This document shows, piece after piece, positions 1 through 9,606 of a stretch of 64,000 nt of DNA. Under the pieces are notes generated by a model that worked only from the letters and a program-made list of their open reading frames with translations, had not been told where the DNA came from and did no database searches. Each line of letters starts with the position of its first letter. Position 1 is the first letter of the stretch. The position numbers and the translations under genes were made by a program. The stretch covers positions 282,001 to 346,000 of the forward strand of contig OZ025663.1 of NCBI GenBank assembly GCA_964019335.1, read 5' to 3'. Origin of the DNA: Diplonema japonicum (Eukaryota > Euglenozoa > Diplonemea > Diplonemida > Diplonemidae).

Positions 1-730
1 GACCCTCGGCATCGGTGTTCTTGCTGCTGCTGGCTACCACGCCATCAAAAGCTCGATTCCTGATAAAAAGTCCAGCCAGCACCCCACCCTTCCTGCTTTT
101 TCTCGTGTCATGTGCCTTCGTCTCATCATGTCTGACCTCACCAGCCCTACCGCGCCTGAAATCCTCGAAAATGTGAGAAGCAACAACATCCCCAATCTCA
201 GGGAAGAGCTCATCAAGCGGCTTTGCCTTGGCCCTGAGTGGCACGTGGAGGGCTTGTACATGACCTTCCCTGAGGATTACAACGACGACTTTGTCAAAAT
301 ACAATCAAAGGAAGAGGTCGAATCGCTTCCTGACATCTGCAGCATACGGTTGTTACTGAAGCTGAAGAAGCACCCCCCAACACTGCCCGGTGTGTCGCCT
401 AGGAGGCGGCAGATGTTGCAGCCCGCGACCAGGGACAGGCTGTCGGATAGGTTGTCTGCGTGTGCGCTGTTGTTGCCTTCGGAGACAACACAAACGCCCA
501 AAGACCCGCAACTGGAGGGCAACATGTCCGAGAGGCAGACCACCAGCGACGGCGCCATTGCTTCGTTCTTGCCATGCAGTGATGACGAGTCCATCTCCTC
601 CTCCGACGACGGGCATCCCATCCTGCTACAGCCGCTCTCTTTAACATCTCGTCTGCGCCTTGACTATGTCCCCTCGTCAGACTCTCTAGCTGGCTCTGAG
701 TGGGGCGACAAGTCTGTTGTTGATGAGTAA
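1..730 (+). CDS. Hypothetical protein, 5' end outside window
   Basis: The frame is open from base 2 to the TAA at 728-730 with no stop, so the gene very likely begins before the window; the first in-window Met codon is at 110. The visible product is about 242 residues. It starts with a small hydrophobic stretch (GIGVLAAAGYHAI), followed by a charged helical segment, an acidic middle (FPEDYNDDFVKIQSKEEVE) and a low-complexity Ser/Asp/Arg-rich tail. I recognise no family. The next gene, ALG9, begins 92 nt after the stop on the same strand. Coding direction and end are fairly certain; function is unknown. Confidence 0.55.
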   Translation, partial: TLGIGVLAAAGYHAIKSSIPDKKSSQHPTLPAFSRVMCLRLIMSDLTSPTAPEILENVRSNNIPNLREELIKRLCLGPEWHVEGLYMTFPEDYNDDFVKIQSKEEVESLPDICSIRLLLKLKKHPPTLPGVSPRRRQMLQPATRDRLSDRLSACALLLPSETTQTPKDPQLEGNMSERQTTSDGAIASFLPCSDDESISSSDDGHPILLQPLSLTSRLRLDYVPSSDSLAGSEWGDKSVVDE

Positions 731-822
731 CGTGCTGTTGTTTCCACAGCTGCACACTTTTTCTCGAAGCATATTATTATCCCCTTCCACCTCCCACCAC
801 AACAGGACTGTCACCTGCCACA

Positions 823-2520
823 ATGCCCGACGACCACTCTCTCGGCACTATGTTCGTCTCGGTCATGATCGGGGTACGTGTCATGTATGCCCTCGTGTCC
901 AGCGTTGCTGACTGTGATGAAGTGTTTAACTACTGGGAGCCAGCACACCAGCTGATGTACGGGAAGGGGCTGCAGACATGGGAGTACAGCCCTGACTACG
1001 GCCTGAGGTCGTACCTGTATTTGTATGTAAACATGTGGAGTGGTGTGATGGTGCAGAACGTGTTGACAAGGAGTAGCGTGTTCATGGTGATGCGCGGTGG
1101 CCTCGTCGTGTTGAGCGGGTACATCGACAGCGCGTTTGTGAATGCATGCTCCGAGGCGTTTGGTAGGAGGGTGGGCTGGCTGTTGGGTGGCCTGCTTGTT
1201 TTCTCCACAGGCTCCACAATGGCCTCATTCTGCTTCCTGCCCTCGTCCTTCACTCTGATGTGCCTCACGTCAGCTATTTCCAACCAGCTTTACTTCAAGT
1301 CTTCGTCACTGGCACCCGTTTTCTACGCCATCTTCTTTGCTGTTATTTCTGTTGTCCTTGGATGGCCTTTTGTTGGCTTCATTGCTGTCCCCATGGGTCT
1401 CCACGCTCTTACCGTCTACGGTTTGGTGCGCCCCCTTGTCGTGGGCATCCTCGTCACAGGGACGCTTGGTGTGCTGGTGTACCAGACGGACAGCACTTTT
1501 TATGGAAGACCTGTTTTCTCTACCTGGGAACTTGTGAAGTACAATGTACTGGGGTGTCTTCCGTATGCGGACACGAAGGATCTGAGTGTGGACCCTTCCA
1601 ACCTGCTGCAACGGTTGGGGTGCTTCAAGGACGAAACTGGGTCGAGGGGGGCGCACCTGTATGGGGTCGAAGGGCCGGAGTTCTTTTTCAAAAACCTGTT
1701 CCTGAACTTCAATGTTGCGTTTCTTGCCGCGCTCTTGTGCCCGGTTGCCCTGCTCCTGCGCAGGGTGGTCGTGGGCCCCAGCGAGAAGGTGTGGTTGAAG
1801 GTGACCTGCGTGTCGCCGTTTTTTCTGTGGTTCGTGTTCTGGTTGTTCATTCCACACAAAGAAGAGAGGTTTATGGTGCCCATCTACAGCACGTTGTGTC
1901 TGACGGCAGCTGTGACATTGGACGCGGTCATTGATGTGACCGACCAGCTCGTCGGGAAGAGGACAGGAAAGGGAACATGGCCAGCGACAGCAATGGGCAT
2001 TGCAGTGTGGCTTGTGGTTGCCGTGGTGTTCATTGTGCTGTCCATTTCAAGGTCGTCAGCACTGACGACGTACTACTCTGCGCCCCTGAGCATCATGTAC
2101 GAGGTGAGCGTGCTGCAGGGGGGCAGTGGCGAGGTGCTGTGCATGGGCCGCGATTGGTACCGCTTCATGTCGCACTTCTTCGTGCCGGAGTTCCTTGTTG
2201 TGGCCTTCGTCAACGATGGGTTCGCTGGACTGCTCCCGAAGTATTTCACCTCCACCACCACTGCACCTCCTGGTTTCAATGACCTCAATCAGATGGACCC
2301 CAACCAGTTTGTGTCGCCCGACACTTGCACCTACCTCGTCGCCACGAGCTTTCCCTCCGACACTGCGCCTTCCTACAACCCCGACGAGTGGACAATGATG
2401 TCGGAGACACCCCTGCTCGACGTGCAAAGCACATCAACGCTACACCGTGCCTTCATGCTTCCCTCGTATGTCCCCGGCGACGCTGTTTACGGAAAGATGA
2501 TGCTGCTGAAGAGAAACTAG
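823..2520 (+). CDS. ALG9: ALG9-like alpha-1,2-mannosyltransferase (GT22)
   Basis: A 565-residue multi-pass membrane protein. ALG9 adds mannose from dolichol-phosphate-mannose to the lipid-linked oligosaccharide in the ER lumen, during assembly of the N-glycan precursor. The family signature DCDEVFNYWEP is at residues 30-40, in the first lumenal loop, where the acidic pair is catalytic in GT22 enzymes. It is followed by the ALG9-typical TWEYSPDYGLRSY. The second signature, HKEERF, is at about residue 345. Many hydrophobic segments lie between, and a soluble lumenal tail follows. Length fits the usual 550-620 residues. The start is the first Met, 18 nt after a pyrimidine-rich YAG acceptor ending at 805. 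No intron is needed. Confidence 0.93.
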   Translation: MPDDHSLGTMFVSVMIGVRVMYALVSSVADCDEVFNYWEPAHQLMYGKGLQTWEYSPDYGLRSYLYLYVNMWSGVMVQNVLTRSSVFMVMRGGLVVLSGYIDSAFVNACSEAFGRRVGWLLGGLLVFSTGSTMASFCFLPSSFTLMCLTSAISNQLYFKSSSLAPVFYAIFFAVISVVLGWPFVGFIAVPMGLHALTVYGLVRPLVVGILVTGTLGVLVYQTDSTFYGRPVFSTWELVKYNVLGCLPYADTKDLSVDPSNLLQRLGCFKDETGSRGAHLYGVEGPEFFFKNLFLNFNVAFLAALLCPVALLLRRVVVGPSEKVWLKVTCVSPFFLWFVFWLFIPHKEERFMVPIYSTLCLTAAVTLDAVIDVTDQLVGKRTGKGTWPATAMGIAVWLVVAVVFIVLSISRSSALTTYYSAPLSIMYEVSVLQGGSGEVLCMGRDWYRFMSHFFVPEFLVVAFVNDGFAGLLPKYFTSTTTAPPGFNDLNQMDPNQFVSPDTCTYLVATSFPSDTAPSYNPDEWTMMSETPLLDVQSTSTLHRAFMLPSYVPGDAVYGKMMLLKRN

Positions 2521-2622
2521 TGTTTGTTTTTCGAGACAGTGTTCTTTTTTTTTTTTTTTTTTTTTTTTTCATTCGTTCCAAAAGAATTCCTGTGATCCCC
2601 TCCCCCAAACTCACCGCAGGAA

Positions 2623-3701
2623 ATGGAGTATAAAGATGTAGGGCGGGGGATGGGCGAGTGGATGAAGTTTCAAGTGGCATTCAGCGTGTTCAGAAAGAGC
2701 ATCGACGGGGTGGCAAGCTGTGAGGAGGTGACAAGGCGTTCGTTCATCGACTCTGCATACAGGAAGGTGGGAGAGCGGGAGGAGAAGGAACGACGAAAGC
2801 TGGCAGAGGCCATGGGCAACAAGCAGTTCAACGACAACGTGTCCCTCGTCATAAACAAATCGTGGGCTCGGATCAGCAAGATGCTCGCCGAGGAGTGCCT
2901 CCTAGACGACGGCGTCACTGAACTGAACTTCCTTCTCTTGAAACAAGCCTGCAACAACACCACATCACACGCTCTCCAAAACCTTGCTCTGTGGAGCAAC
3001 CTCAACCGGAGTATGACTACCTTCCAGTCCATTGTCATTCCTTATATCGCAAGGATCCCTCTCTGTCCTCCTTTACCCGAAACGGCACTAGACAGCTACC
3101 CTGCCATGTCTCCACAAGAGGTTTTTTCAACGTCTTTGAATAGGCAAGGGCTCATGGCGGCTGCAAGCTTTCTCTGGCAGTTTCAGAAGCTGAGCCTTGG
3201 GGTCGTGCGTGGGAAGGTGTCCTTTGGGGGCATGCTCCGATCGATGATACAGTACGTCAGAAAGACTTCGCTTGGCATGGTGACTAGGGCTGTTGCAGCT
3301 GTGGTGGTGCAGAAAGCAGGATTTAATTGTATGTTGGAAAATAAAATAGTAAACCTTCACTCGCAGACCGCTGGGAGACCGTTCTTAACCTATTGCTCAC
3401 GGCAGCTCTGAATTACGGATTTCCATTTACGAAGATCTTCCGGTTCTCGATCACCGATGACTTCTCTGCGTGGTGCTCTGCTTCTCTCCTCCAGACGGAA
3501 AACGAAGCCGCCTTCTGGCCTTGGCTCTCCACTGCTTCTTCCGCACCGATTGTCCCATTTGTTGAGGAGATCATGCAAAACACTCCCGTCCCTGAGCTTC
3601 GCGCACCAAACCCGATGGGCTTCCCCGGCTTCAATCAAATGCCGCCCATGCCTATGCCCCCGCAAATGGAGGCGAGACCTCATGTGCCCGACCTTGATTA
3701 A
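2623..3701 (+). CDS. Hypothetical protein, two exons
   Basis: Two exons (2623-3328 and 3367-3701) give 346 residues. Without splicing, the first frame runs into an odd tail and stops at 3411, while a second frame opens at once. Removing a 38-nt GTATGT...CGCAG intron joins them smoothly across GFN-YRWETVLN. The product starts with a charged helical region (about residues 30-70) and has several helical stretches. It ends in a Met/Pro-rich tail (MPPMPMPPQM). No family is recognised. A YAG acceptor lies only about 3 nt before the ATG, so the 5' UTR would be almost wholly supplied by a leader. Gene structure is well supported; function is unknown. Confidence 0.75.
3329..3366 (+). other. Cis-intron, 38 nt
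   Basis: GTATGT donor, CGCAG acceptor. It splits a Tyr codon after its first base; removal joins two frames into one ORF. Confidence 0.85.
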
Positions 3702-4090
3702 ACTTTTTAAAAAAATGAAGGAAATAATCTAAGAAAGAAAGGGGGGGGGGGGGGGGGGGAGATTTTTTGTTGAAAATCCAATGGGTTATGGGGGAGGGGA
3801 ATGTTTGTGGGAGGGAGCGACCAAAGTGTGTTACAATAAATATTTAAAAAAAAAAAAAAAAAGCCATGACATTGAAGGAAGGGAACGACGTTCTGCCGCT
3901 GCTTTACACCCCCTCCCTCCCTCCCCCCCCCCCCCCCCCCCCCCTCTTTTTTGGGGGGATTCTTGGTGGGACACCGACTCCCCCTTTTTTTTTCTTTGGG
4001 TTTTATATTTATTTTTCTTTGTTTCCCCCCCCTTTTTTTTCTCACCTCACCAGTACAAAAGGAAACCCCACTCACCACCCACTGTACACG
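3702..4090 (+). other. Intergenic, homopolymer-rich, with likely trans-splice acceptor
   Basis: No gene seen. It holds G-, A- and C-runs of 12-20 nt, then a mixed C/T tract from about 4020 ending in CACCAG at 4053, the best acceptor for the gene starting at 4091. Confidence 0.6.
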
Positions 4091-4831
4091 ATGAAGGTCC
4101 TTGTCGTGGGCGCAACGGGTGCAACGGGGAGGCTTGTCGTAAAACAGCTACTGGAAAGAGGCGATGAGGTCCGTGCAGTTGCTAGATCCATGACACACTT
4201 AGAAGAGGACAAACAAAAGTATCAAGACAGGCTTGAGGTGAAACTGGGGAGCCTTCTCGACTTCAATGACAAGGAATTCGAGGACCTTGTCGAAGATTGT
4301 GCTGCGGTGGTGTCGTGCCTGGGGCACACTGTTAGTTTGCGTGGAATAGCGTGCCCGCCTTACAGGCTGTGCAGAGACGCCGTCAAAAGGCTGTGTAAGA
4401 GTATTGACGCAAAAAAACCTGACGAAAAGGTAAAATTTATCTTGATGAACTCAACCGGCTGCCGTAACCCGGAGAATGACCCATCCAGGTCATGGACCGA
4501 AACGGCCGTTATTGGCTTGTTGCGATACTTGCTCCCACCACATACTGATAACGAACAGGCTCAGGCCGTACTCCGAGGCATCTCCTCACCTTACCTTTCA
4601 TGGGCCGCTGTGCGCCCTGATGACTTGATTGATGAAGACCTGGTGAGTCCTTACACGGAGCACCCAGCTCCGACAAGGAGCTGTATCTTCGATGCTGGGA
4701 AAACTTCCCGTGTTAACGTTGCGCACTTTATGTGCGAGCTTATTCACAACCCTGACGTGTGGGGCAGATGGGTTGGCCAGACCCCTGTCATTTATAACAG
4801 ACAGGGTGCCGAAGATAAGAAGGAGAAGTGA
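4091..4831 (+). CDS. NAD(P)-binding Rossmann protein, SDR/NmrA-like
   Basis: A 246-residue protein that opens with a strand-loop-helix nucleotide-binding fold: MKVLVVGATGATGRLVVKQL, with the GxxGxxG glycines at residues 7, 10 and 13. This is typical of atypical short-chain dehydrogenases and NmrA-like sensors. A second fingerprint, VVSCLGHT at about residues 75-82, fits the adenine-side strand, and FILMNSTG at about 116-123 replaces the catalytic Ser strand. The YxxxK active-site motif of classical SDRs is not evident, so it may be a redox sensor or an isomerase or reductase of the extended or atypical class. The substrate cannot be told. The ATG at 4091 is used because the Rossmann strand begins there; the longer upstream frame is homopolymer-coded. 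Confidence 0.85.
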   Translation: MKVLVVGATGATGRLVVKQLLERGDEVRAVARSMTHLEEDKQKYQDRLEVKLGSLLDFNDKEFEDLVEDCAAVVSCLGHTVSLRGIACPPYRLCRDAVKRLCKSIDAKKPDEKVKFILMNSTGCRNPENDPSRSWTETAVIGLLRYLLPPHTDNEQAQAVLRGISSPYLSWAAVRPDDLIDEDLVSPYTEHPAPTRSCIFDAGKTSRVNVAHFMCELIHNPDVWGRWVGQTPVIYNRQGAEDKKEK

Positions 4832-4861
4832 GAATTATTCCCTCTTTCCTTCCTCCCCTCT

Positions 4862-4892
<31 letters not shown>

Positions 4893-5358
4893 GTTTCTTT
4901 CTTGAAGATATCCAATTGAACTACAGTGAAAAAAAAATATATATATATTTTTATGTAACCCCCGGAGAAAGAACGGAGGTGGGGGGGGGGGGAGAAAAAG
5001 ATTTTTAAGAAGAAGGAAGAATAAAAGTGAAATTTAAAAAAAAAGGGGGGGGGAGAACAATCCTTTCTTTTTTTTCTTTTTTTTTCTTTACCCTTCTTTG
5101 TTTCTTCTTTTTTTTTTTTCTCCCTCTCTCCACTGCTATCCCCCTCCCTTTGTTGAGGTGGGGGGGTACTGCAATAATGATCTTTTCCCAAAAAAGAAAA
5201 AAAAAAAAAAAACCATTTTATCCTTGCTCAATATACACCTTTTTTTTTTGTTTACGGCAGCAAAGCTGCCAATCTTCAAAAAACCTTACTTTTTCATTCC
5301 CCCTCCCCCCCCTCTTTTGTATTGTCTTACATTCACAGATAGGTACTTACAACAAACA
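4832..5358 (+). other. Intergenic, homopolymer-rich
   Basis: No gene seen. T-, A- and G-runs fill most of it. The last 60 nt are a C/T tract ending TTCACAG at 5338, the likely acceptor for the next gene, 20 nt before its ATG. Confidence 0.55.
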
Positions 5359-6021
5359 ATGTCCACGAAGCTCACAGGCAAGATAAAAGTGTTTGACGCC
5401 AAATCTGGTGCAGCCCTGGGGAGGTGGGGAGGGACGGAGTGTCTGCTTTCCATTGAAAGTGACTTCGGCCCCGTTCTCATCGTTAAGACAGCCAGCCAAC
5501 CGATGCACAAGGGAACTTTTTACGACTTGCCCAAAATCTCTAGCGTGGTAGGCATGAAAGCAAGCGGCGGGAAGTACACCATCCCCACTGGCGTCAGTGA
5601 TGGTGTGCTTTCCTTCATCGTCACCCGGTTGCAAAGGACAGCAAACGTGCAGATAAAAGTCCCTACAGAACAGGTCGACACTCTAACCAAAATCGCTGAA
5701 TTTCTCGGGATGGGTCTCAGTGGAGCGGAAAAGTGGGAAAGGCTACCCTTAGACATCAATGTGGGCAGGAGTAAACGTAAACGGGCTGAAGGGGAGTCGG
5801 CAGCTCAGATTCGCCTCGAACAGCTTAAAGGCGCTTTAGACACACCGGACATGGAACCTTGTGACGGTCAGGAAGCAGAGGAAGAACACAATTATCCCAA
5901 AAAGCGATGCCTCGTGACCGAAAGAAATTTGGAGCTTGCCGAGAAATCCCACGCCATGCAGGGACCGTCTAGCAAGGAAAGGCTCAACGACTGGGTCCTC
6001 AACAATATTGTTGTGTTTTGA
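5359..6021 (+). CDS. Hypothetical protein, possibly nuclear
   Basis: A 220-residue protein. The first half alternates strand-like segments (KLTGKIKVFDAKSG; CLLSIESDFGPVLIVKTA). The middle has a basic cluster RSKRKRAEG at about residues 136-144 and the end has KKRC, which could serve as nuclear localisation signals. An acidic patch (EAEEEH) separates them. No family is recognised. The start is the first Met after the acceptor at 5338; the frame upstream of it is only homopolymer-coded. A run of A follows the stop. Confidence 0.7.
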   Translation: MSTKLTGKIKVFDAKSGAALGRWGGTECLLSIESDFGPVLIVKTASQPMHKGTFYDLPKISSVVGMKASGGKYTIPTGVSDGVLSFIVTRLQRTANVQIKVPTEQVDTLTKIAEFLGMGLSGAEKWERLPLDINVGRSKRKRAEGESAAQIRLEQLKGALDTPDMEPCDGQEAEEEHNYPKKRCLVTERNLELAEKSHAMQGPSSKERLNDWVLNNIVVF

Positions 6022-6163
6022 GGAAACAAAAAAAAAAAAAAAAAAAAAAAAATGTACATCCTCCCCTTTTGTCAATATTGTACTAATTTTTTAAAGAAAA
6101 AACTTTTTTTCTCTTTCCAAATGCTTAGTAAACTAAAAGGAGGGGGGAGGGGGGGAAAAGAAA

Positions 6164-6433
6164 ATGTCAGACCCCGTGTGGGGGTATATAGGGTTTGCCA
6201 TGGGCTTCCTAGCAAGGTGTTCCCCACGCGATGCCGCCTGTCCCTCCATGCTCGCTGAGTCTTCTTTCTTTGCTTTCATCGTCATGTGGGTAGCTTCGTG
6301 GACTTCGTCAGCATTGTCTGGAGCCGAGCCAACACTGTTCACCTCCTTGGCGGTCACCTTGCCCTGTCTTGCAGTGGTGATAGCAGCGTTACACTGTAGA
6401 GTGAACCGAATTTTTCTGTTCAATTTATTTTAA
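6164..6433 (+). CDS. Small multi-pass membrane protein (tentative)
   Basis: An 89-residue frame with two or three hydrophobic segments: WGYIGFAMGFLARC near the start, FFAFIVMWVASW at about 35-46 and LAVTLPCLAVVIAAL at about 62-76. Composition is unlike the homopolymer frames around it. It lies in a 511-nt gap between two supported genes on the same strand. I do not recognise the family. It could be a real short membrane protein or chance; codon choice looks normal. Confidence 0.45.
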   Translation: MSDPVWGYIGFAMGFLARCSPRDAACPSMLAESSFFAFIVMWVASWTSSALSGAEPTLFTSLAVTLPCLAVVIAALHCRVNRIFLFNLF

Positions 6434-6532
6434 AAAAAAATTTTTTTTTTGAATTTAAAAAAAAAAAAAACTCATTTTCAAGAAGAAAAAAAAAAAAAAA
6501 AGAAAAATGAACCGGGAAGGCATCCTGTCTTC

Positions 6533-6844
6533 ATGAACACGAATGATACTTCGCCGATCGAGTCGCCAGCTGCCACAGATGGGAGCGGCACTGTGTCGGT
6601 ATGGTTAATTGGGGCAGTTGTTGTTGGGATCTCGTTGTTAGGGATCGCGCTGGTGTACGCGAAGTGGTTGATTTTCCGTAAAGAAATGGGTAGAAAGTAC
6701 CCAGACGCTGCTACACCGAATACAGACAGCCACATGGACGCCTCGACTACAATTGAGGTGCAGAGTCCTGGCAGCGAACTGCTAGCTCCTTTGATACTTC
6801 CGGGTCGTGACTGCCCGCTTTCTATGACCGCCGATATCTTGTGA
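6533..6844 (+). CDS. Small single-pass membrane protein
   Basis: A 103-residue protein with a short Ser/Thr-rich N-terminus (MNTNDTSPIES). One clear transmembrane segment (VWLIGAVVVGISLLGIALVY, about residues 24-43) is followed at once by KWLIFRK, so the positive-inside rule puts the C-terminus in the cytosol. An ATG at 6507 opens a 9-codon frame that overlaps this start, so either that ATG is removed by leader splicing or it acts as an upstream ORF. Its plan closely matches the protein at 9607, on the far side of the transposon: short polar N-terminus, one membrane span, then K-W-aromatic-F. The two are probably paralogues. Function is unknown. Confidence 0.6.
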   Translation: MNTNDTSPIESPAATDGSGTVSVWLIGAVVVGISLLGIALVYAKWLIFRKEMGRKYPDAATPNTDSHMDASTTIEVQSPGSELLAPLILPGRDCPLSMTADIL

Positions 6845-6993
6845 CTAATTATACATGCATCCTCCCCCCCCTCCCCCTGTTCTGCTTTCCTTTCAAGCGT
6901 GTTTTGGTTCGACCAGACTGGGTACCCCCCTTCCCCCCTTTGTTATGATGGGTTTTTGGTGGGTTGTTTGCTAGCACTTCTCCCCCATCATAG

Positions 6994-7032
<39 letters not shown>

Positions 7033-7084
7033 AGCTCGGCGCAAAAACAGAAAAAAATCAAGCCCGCACTTGCAAAATTATAAA

Positions 7085-7117
<33 letters not shown>

Positions 7118-7780
7118 CTGGGCTTTTGGAAGGGAGAAGAAAAAAGAAAAAAAAAGAGAAGAAAAAAAAAAATCATTATTGCAAGGAGCTATCTGAGGCC
7201 ATTTCCCCGCCAGTGTTTCAGCAACTTTTGAACATTTTTTTTTACACACTGGGGGGGGGGGGGGTGCTTGACATACTATTATTTCTTTCGTTTTTAGTAT
7301 GCAGCATTTTTACTCCGGTGGACAAACATTCAAAAAGAAAAAAAAAAAAAAAAAAGGAAAATACAAGACTTAGTTTCCACGCCGGTGTGTGTGGAAATTA
7401 GTAAGATGCTGTGTCCGGTAATATCTCTTGTTGTATTCTTTTGTCTGGAATTTCTTTCTTTCTTTCCTTTTTCAGGTGGTGGGGATAACATGAAAATATA
7501 AGAAAACCATCAGATGTGTTGTTCGCTGTTGACCTCCTCGTCGGTCATCACCGGTAGCACCGTAACGCAGATGCTCAGGGTGACGAACAGGCAGCAAACT
7601 GCACGAGCGCAGAATCTTGGTTACCCGGGTCGCCCCGGCTGGGGTTGAGCTGTACACCGCACGCATTAAGGACACGACGCGGAACGCAGAAGAAGCTACA
7701 ACTCGGCCGCGGTGCGCCCCCTGTAATCAAGTAGACAGTTCTTGTGCAGGGCGCCGCCAACACCGGCCTCCTTTAACTCA
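6845..7780 (+). other. Intergenic, homopolymer-rich
   Basis: No gene supported. It contains two T-runs of about 25-32 nt near 7000 and 7090, a G-run at 7251-7264 and ordinary-looking DNA at 7380-7780 with no convincing frame. Confidence 0.5.
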
Positions 7781-8003
7781 TATATATGGCATCGTTTCAA
7801 AAAAAAAAACCCCCCAAAATGAGGCCAATTGACACTTTCAATATTTCTCTAAGTACTTTTTCCCAAAGAAAAAAAATTCTACAACTTCCCCGGCCCAGGT
7901 TAGGAAAGAAAACACCCCGGGAAAGTGAGTGTTACTAGTACCCAGAAAATTCAGTCCTAGGGGCAAAAATGGGTTTTTTCACTTTGCACAAATTCAGTAA
8001 AAG
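7781..8003 (+). repeat. Left terminal inverted repeat
   Basis: It pairs with 9100-9360 read on the other strand. The outer 60 nt match best; the inner part matches in blocks with small gaps. Confidence 0.8.
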
Positions 8004-8017
8004 AGGGGGTGACAAAA

Positions 8018-9055
8018 ATGGATGCTTTTAAACTTGCTGTTGAGAAGCTAGGGGTAAAAAAAAATGGTATTCGGACCGAGAAAGGGTAAATGGGAACACC
8101 ACGGCGATCAGGACACTCGCCACAGAGGTTCTTGAGAAGCTCAGTGGCAACGACTGTGCTGCACTAGTTTGTGACGTAGTGTGTAAAGGGGAACTTTTAG
8201 CGGCACTTTTGCTATCATTTTCTGGTTGGTTTAGTAGCCAACAAGACACCACACGGCGCCAATTGGTCAGAGGCATGAGGCTTGACCACATCACACATGA
8301 CGAAATAAGGGCAGCTGGCCTTACTGTTGGAAAAAACGTGTTCCACAGTAGTAAAGAAAAAAAATGGAGTGGATACTCTGGACTGACGGTGGGCGTCACT
8401 ATCGTGCAAAGGAATTTTGCTACTTTGTTCTTTTTGGTCTTCGTTATGTTTATCCTGATCGGACGTTTTCCCTGTGGTTTCTGGGGGAGAAACACGGCAA
8501 AAACAGCAGGGACAGCCACTTTGGTGTGCTCTCTCGTGTTTGGCTTTGGGTGCCTCGTTCCACAACAATTAAAACTGTGGAACAAATAGCTAACATCACC
8601 AATACGATACGGTGCGCCGTGCATGTAGTTACTGATGTCTTTGGCCCGTACAAAAAGAAGATTCTTGAGTTTCCGGATTTTACAGGTGCATATGAGCTCA
8701 GGAGCACACCGGGGGGTGTATTTGCTACGTGTGCATCCACGAGCTAGAAGGAACTAAAGTACATCATCAAGGAACTCGATGCAGACAGGGCAGAGAAAAG
8801 GCCCCCAGTCTATGAATCTTGTGATGAGTATGAGGACGTTCCTGATAGCCTTCCCGGACTTGAAAAACGAGAAAGAATAGTAACCAAATTACAAAAATAC
8901 TCAACACCCCATGACAAGCCCAAAGCACCAAGTACACCTACGAATGAGCCTCTTAAAACCCCCCAAAATGCGGTAGAAGGCCTAATAGTATGAAAAAGAA
9001 ACGAGGTCGCCCACTCAGCAGCAGCACATCTCAGCCGCAGAAGACTAGGAAATGA
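8018..9055 (+). pseudogene. Broken DDE-type transposase
   Basis: Pieces in all three frames form one protein-like series. MDAFKLAVEKLG starts at 8018 and stops after 24 codons. A second frame covers about 8095-8350 (KLSGNDCAALVCDVVCKG onward). A third covers 8364-8747 and carries WTDGGRHYR and, about 35 residues on, GEKHGKNSRDSHFGVLS. It is interrupted by TAG at 8745 and then continues to 8993. A last frame shift gives an AT-hook-like KKKRGRPLS tail ending at 9055. D-G-H and HGK..D.HFG blocks resemble DDE transposase cores, but I cannot name the superfamily. At least two frameshifts and one nonsense codon make it non-functional. Confidence 0.65.
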
Positions 9056-9099
9056 AGGTTTCCACTTCCAACATCATTTCAGCCACCTTCTAGTAGTGA

Positions 9100-9360
9100 G
9101 TTCCGCTATTTCTTGCTATTGAAAGCATGCTCTCTGACTTTACCAAAACCACTAAAACCCGATTTTTACCCTAAAACTGAATTTTTCATAGGTCAAAATA
9201 GCACTCTTGAGCAATTTCTGACCCGGGTTCTTTCCTAATATGGGCCGGGAAATATGAAGAATTTTTTTAAAGGGGGCGGCATGCCCAAAGATGCAACGAA
9301 AGTGTCAATTGGCCTCATTTTTTTTTGGGGGGGGGGTTTTGAAATCGACCCATATATATA
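9100..9360 (+). repeat. Right terminal inverted repeat
   Basis: Inverted partner of 7781-8003. A long run of T and G near 9318-9337 mirrors the A/C run of the left end. Confidence 0.8.
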
Positions 9361-9606
9361 TTTTTTAACCCATTAATTTCTATAACCGATGATTAATAAT
9401 TATTCTGCGAAAAAAAAAGAAAGAAAAAAAAACAAAAAAAAAAGGGAAAAAAGCTGATTTTTGACACCAGGCAGCAATCAGCTCAGCGAATCTATTTCTT
9501 TTTTTTCTCTCTCTTCTCTATTCCCCTCTTCTTCTTCTTTATATAAAAAATCCCCACCCCCAAACAGAGAAAAAAGAGAAGGGGGGAAAAAAAAAAAAAA
9601 AGAAAT

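Larger units (their letters stand above)
7781..9360 (+). mobile_element. Decayed DNA transposon with long terminal inverted repeats
   Basis: The left end (7781 to about 8003) and the right end (about 9100-9360) are imperfect inverted repeats. Reading inward, both give TATATATGG, then TTTCAAAA, a C-run, TGAGGCCAATTGACACTTTC, later CCCGGCCCA..TTAGGAAAGAA and AAATTCAGT..TAGGG.AAAAAT. The ends abut TATATA, so the target may be TA-rich and the duplication is unclear. Between the repeats lies a broken coding region with transposase-like motifs. Size (1.58 kb) and damage suggest an old, internally deleted, non-autonomous copy. Confidence 0.82.

Noticed and set aside
8179-8589. A 136-codon frame inside the transposon, taken alone as a gene
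   Set aside because: Its second half (hydrophobic, Gly/Cys-rich) is the wrong frame of the transposase core read at 8364-8747; only its first part belongs to the broken transposase.
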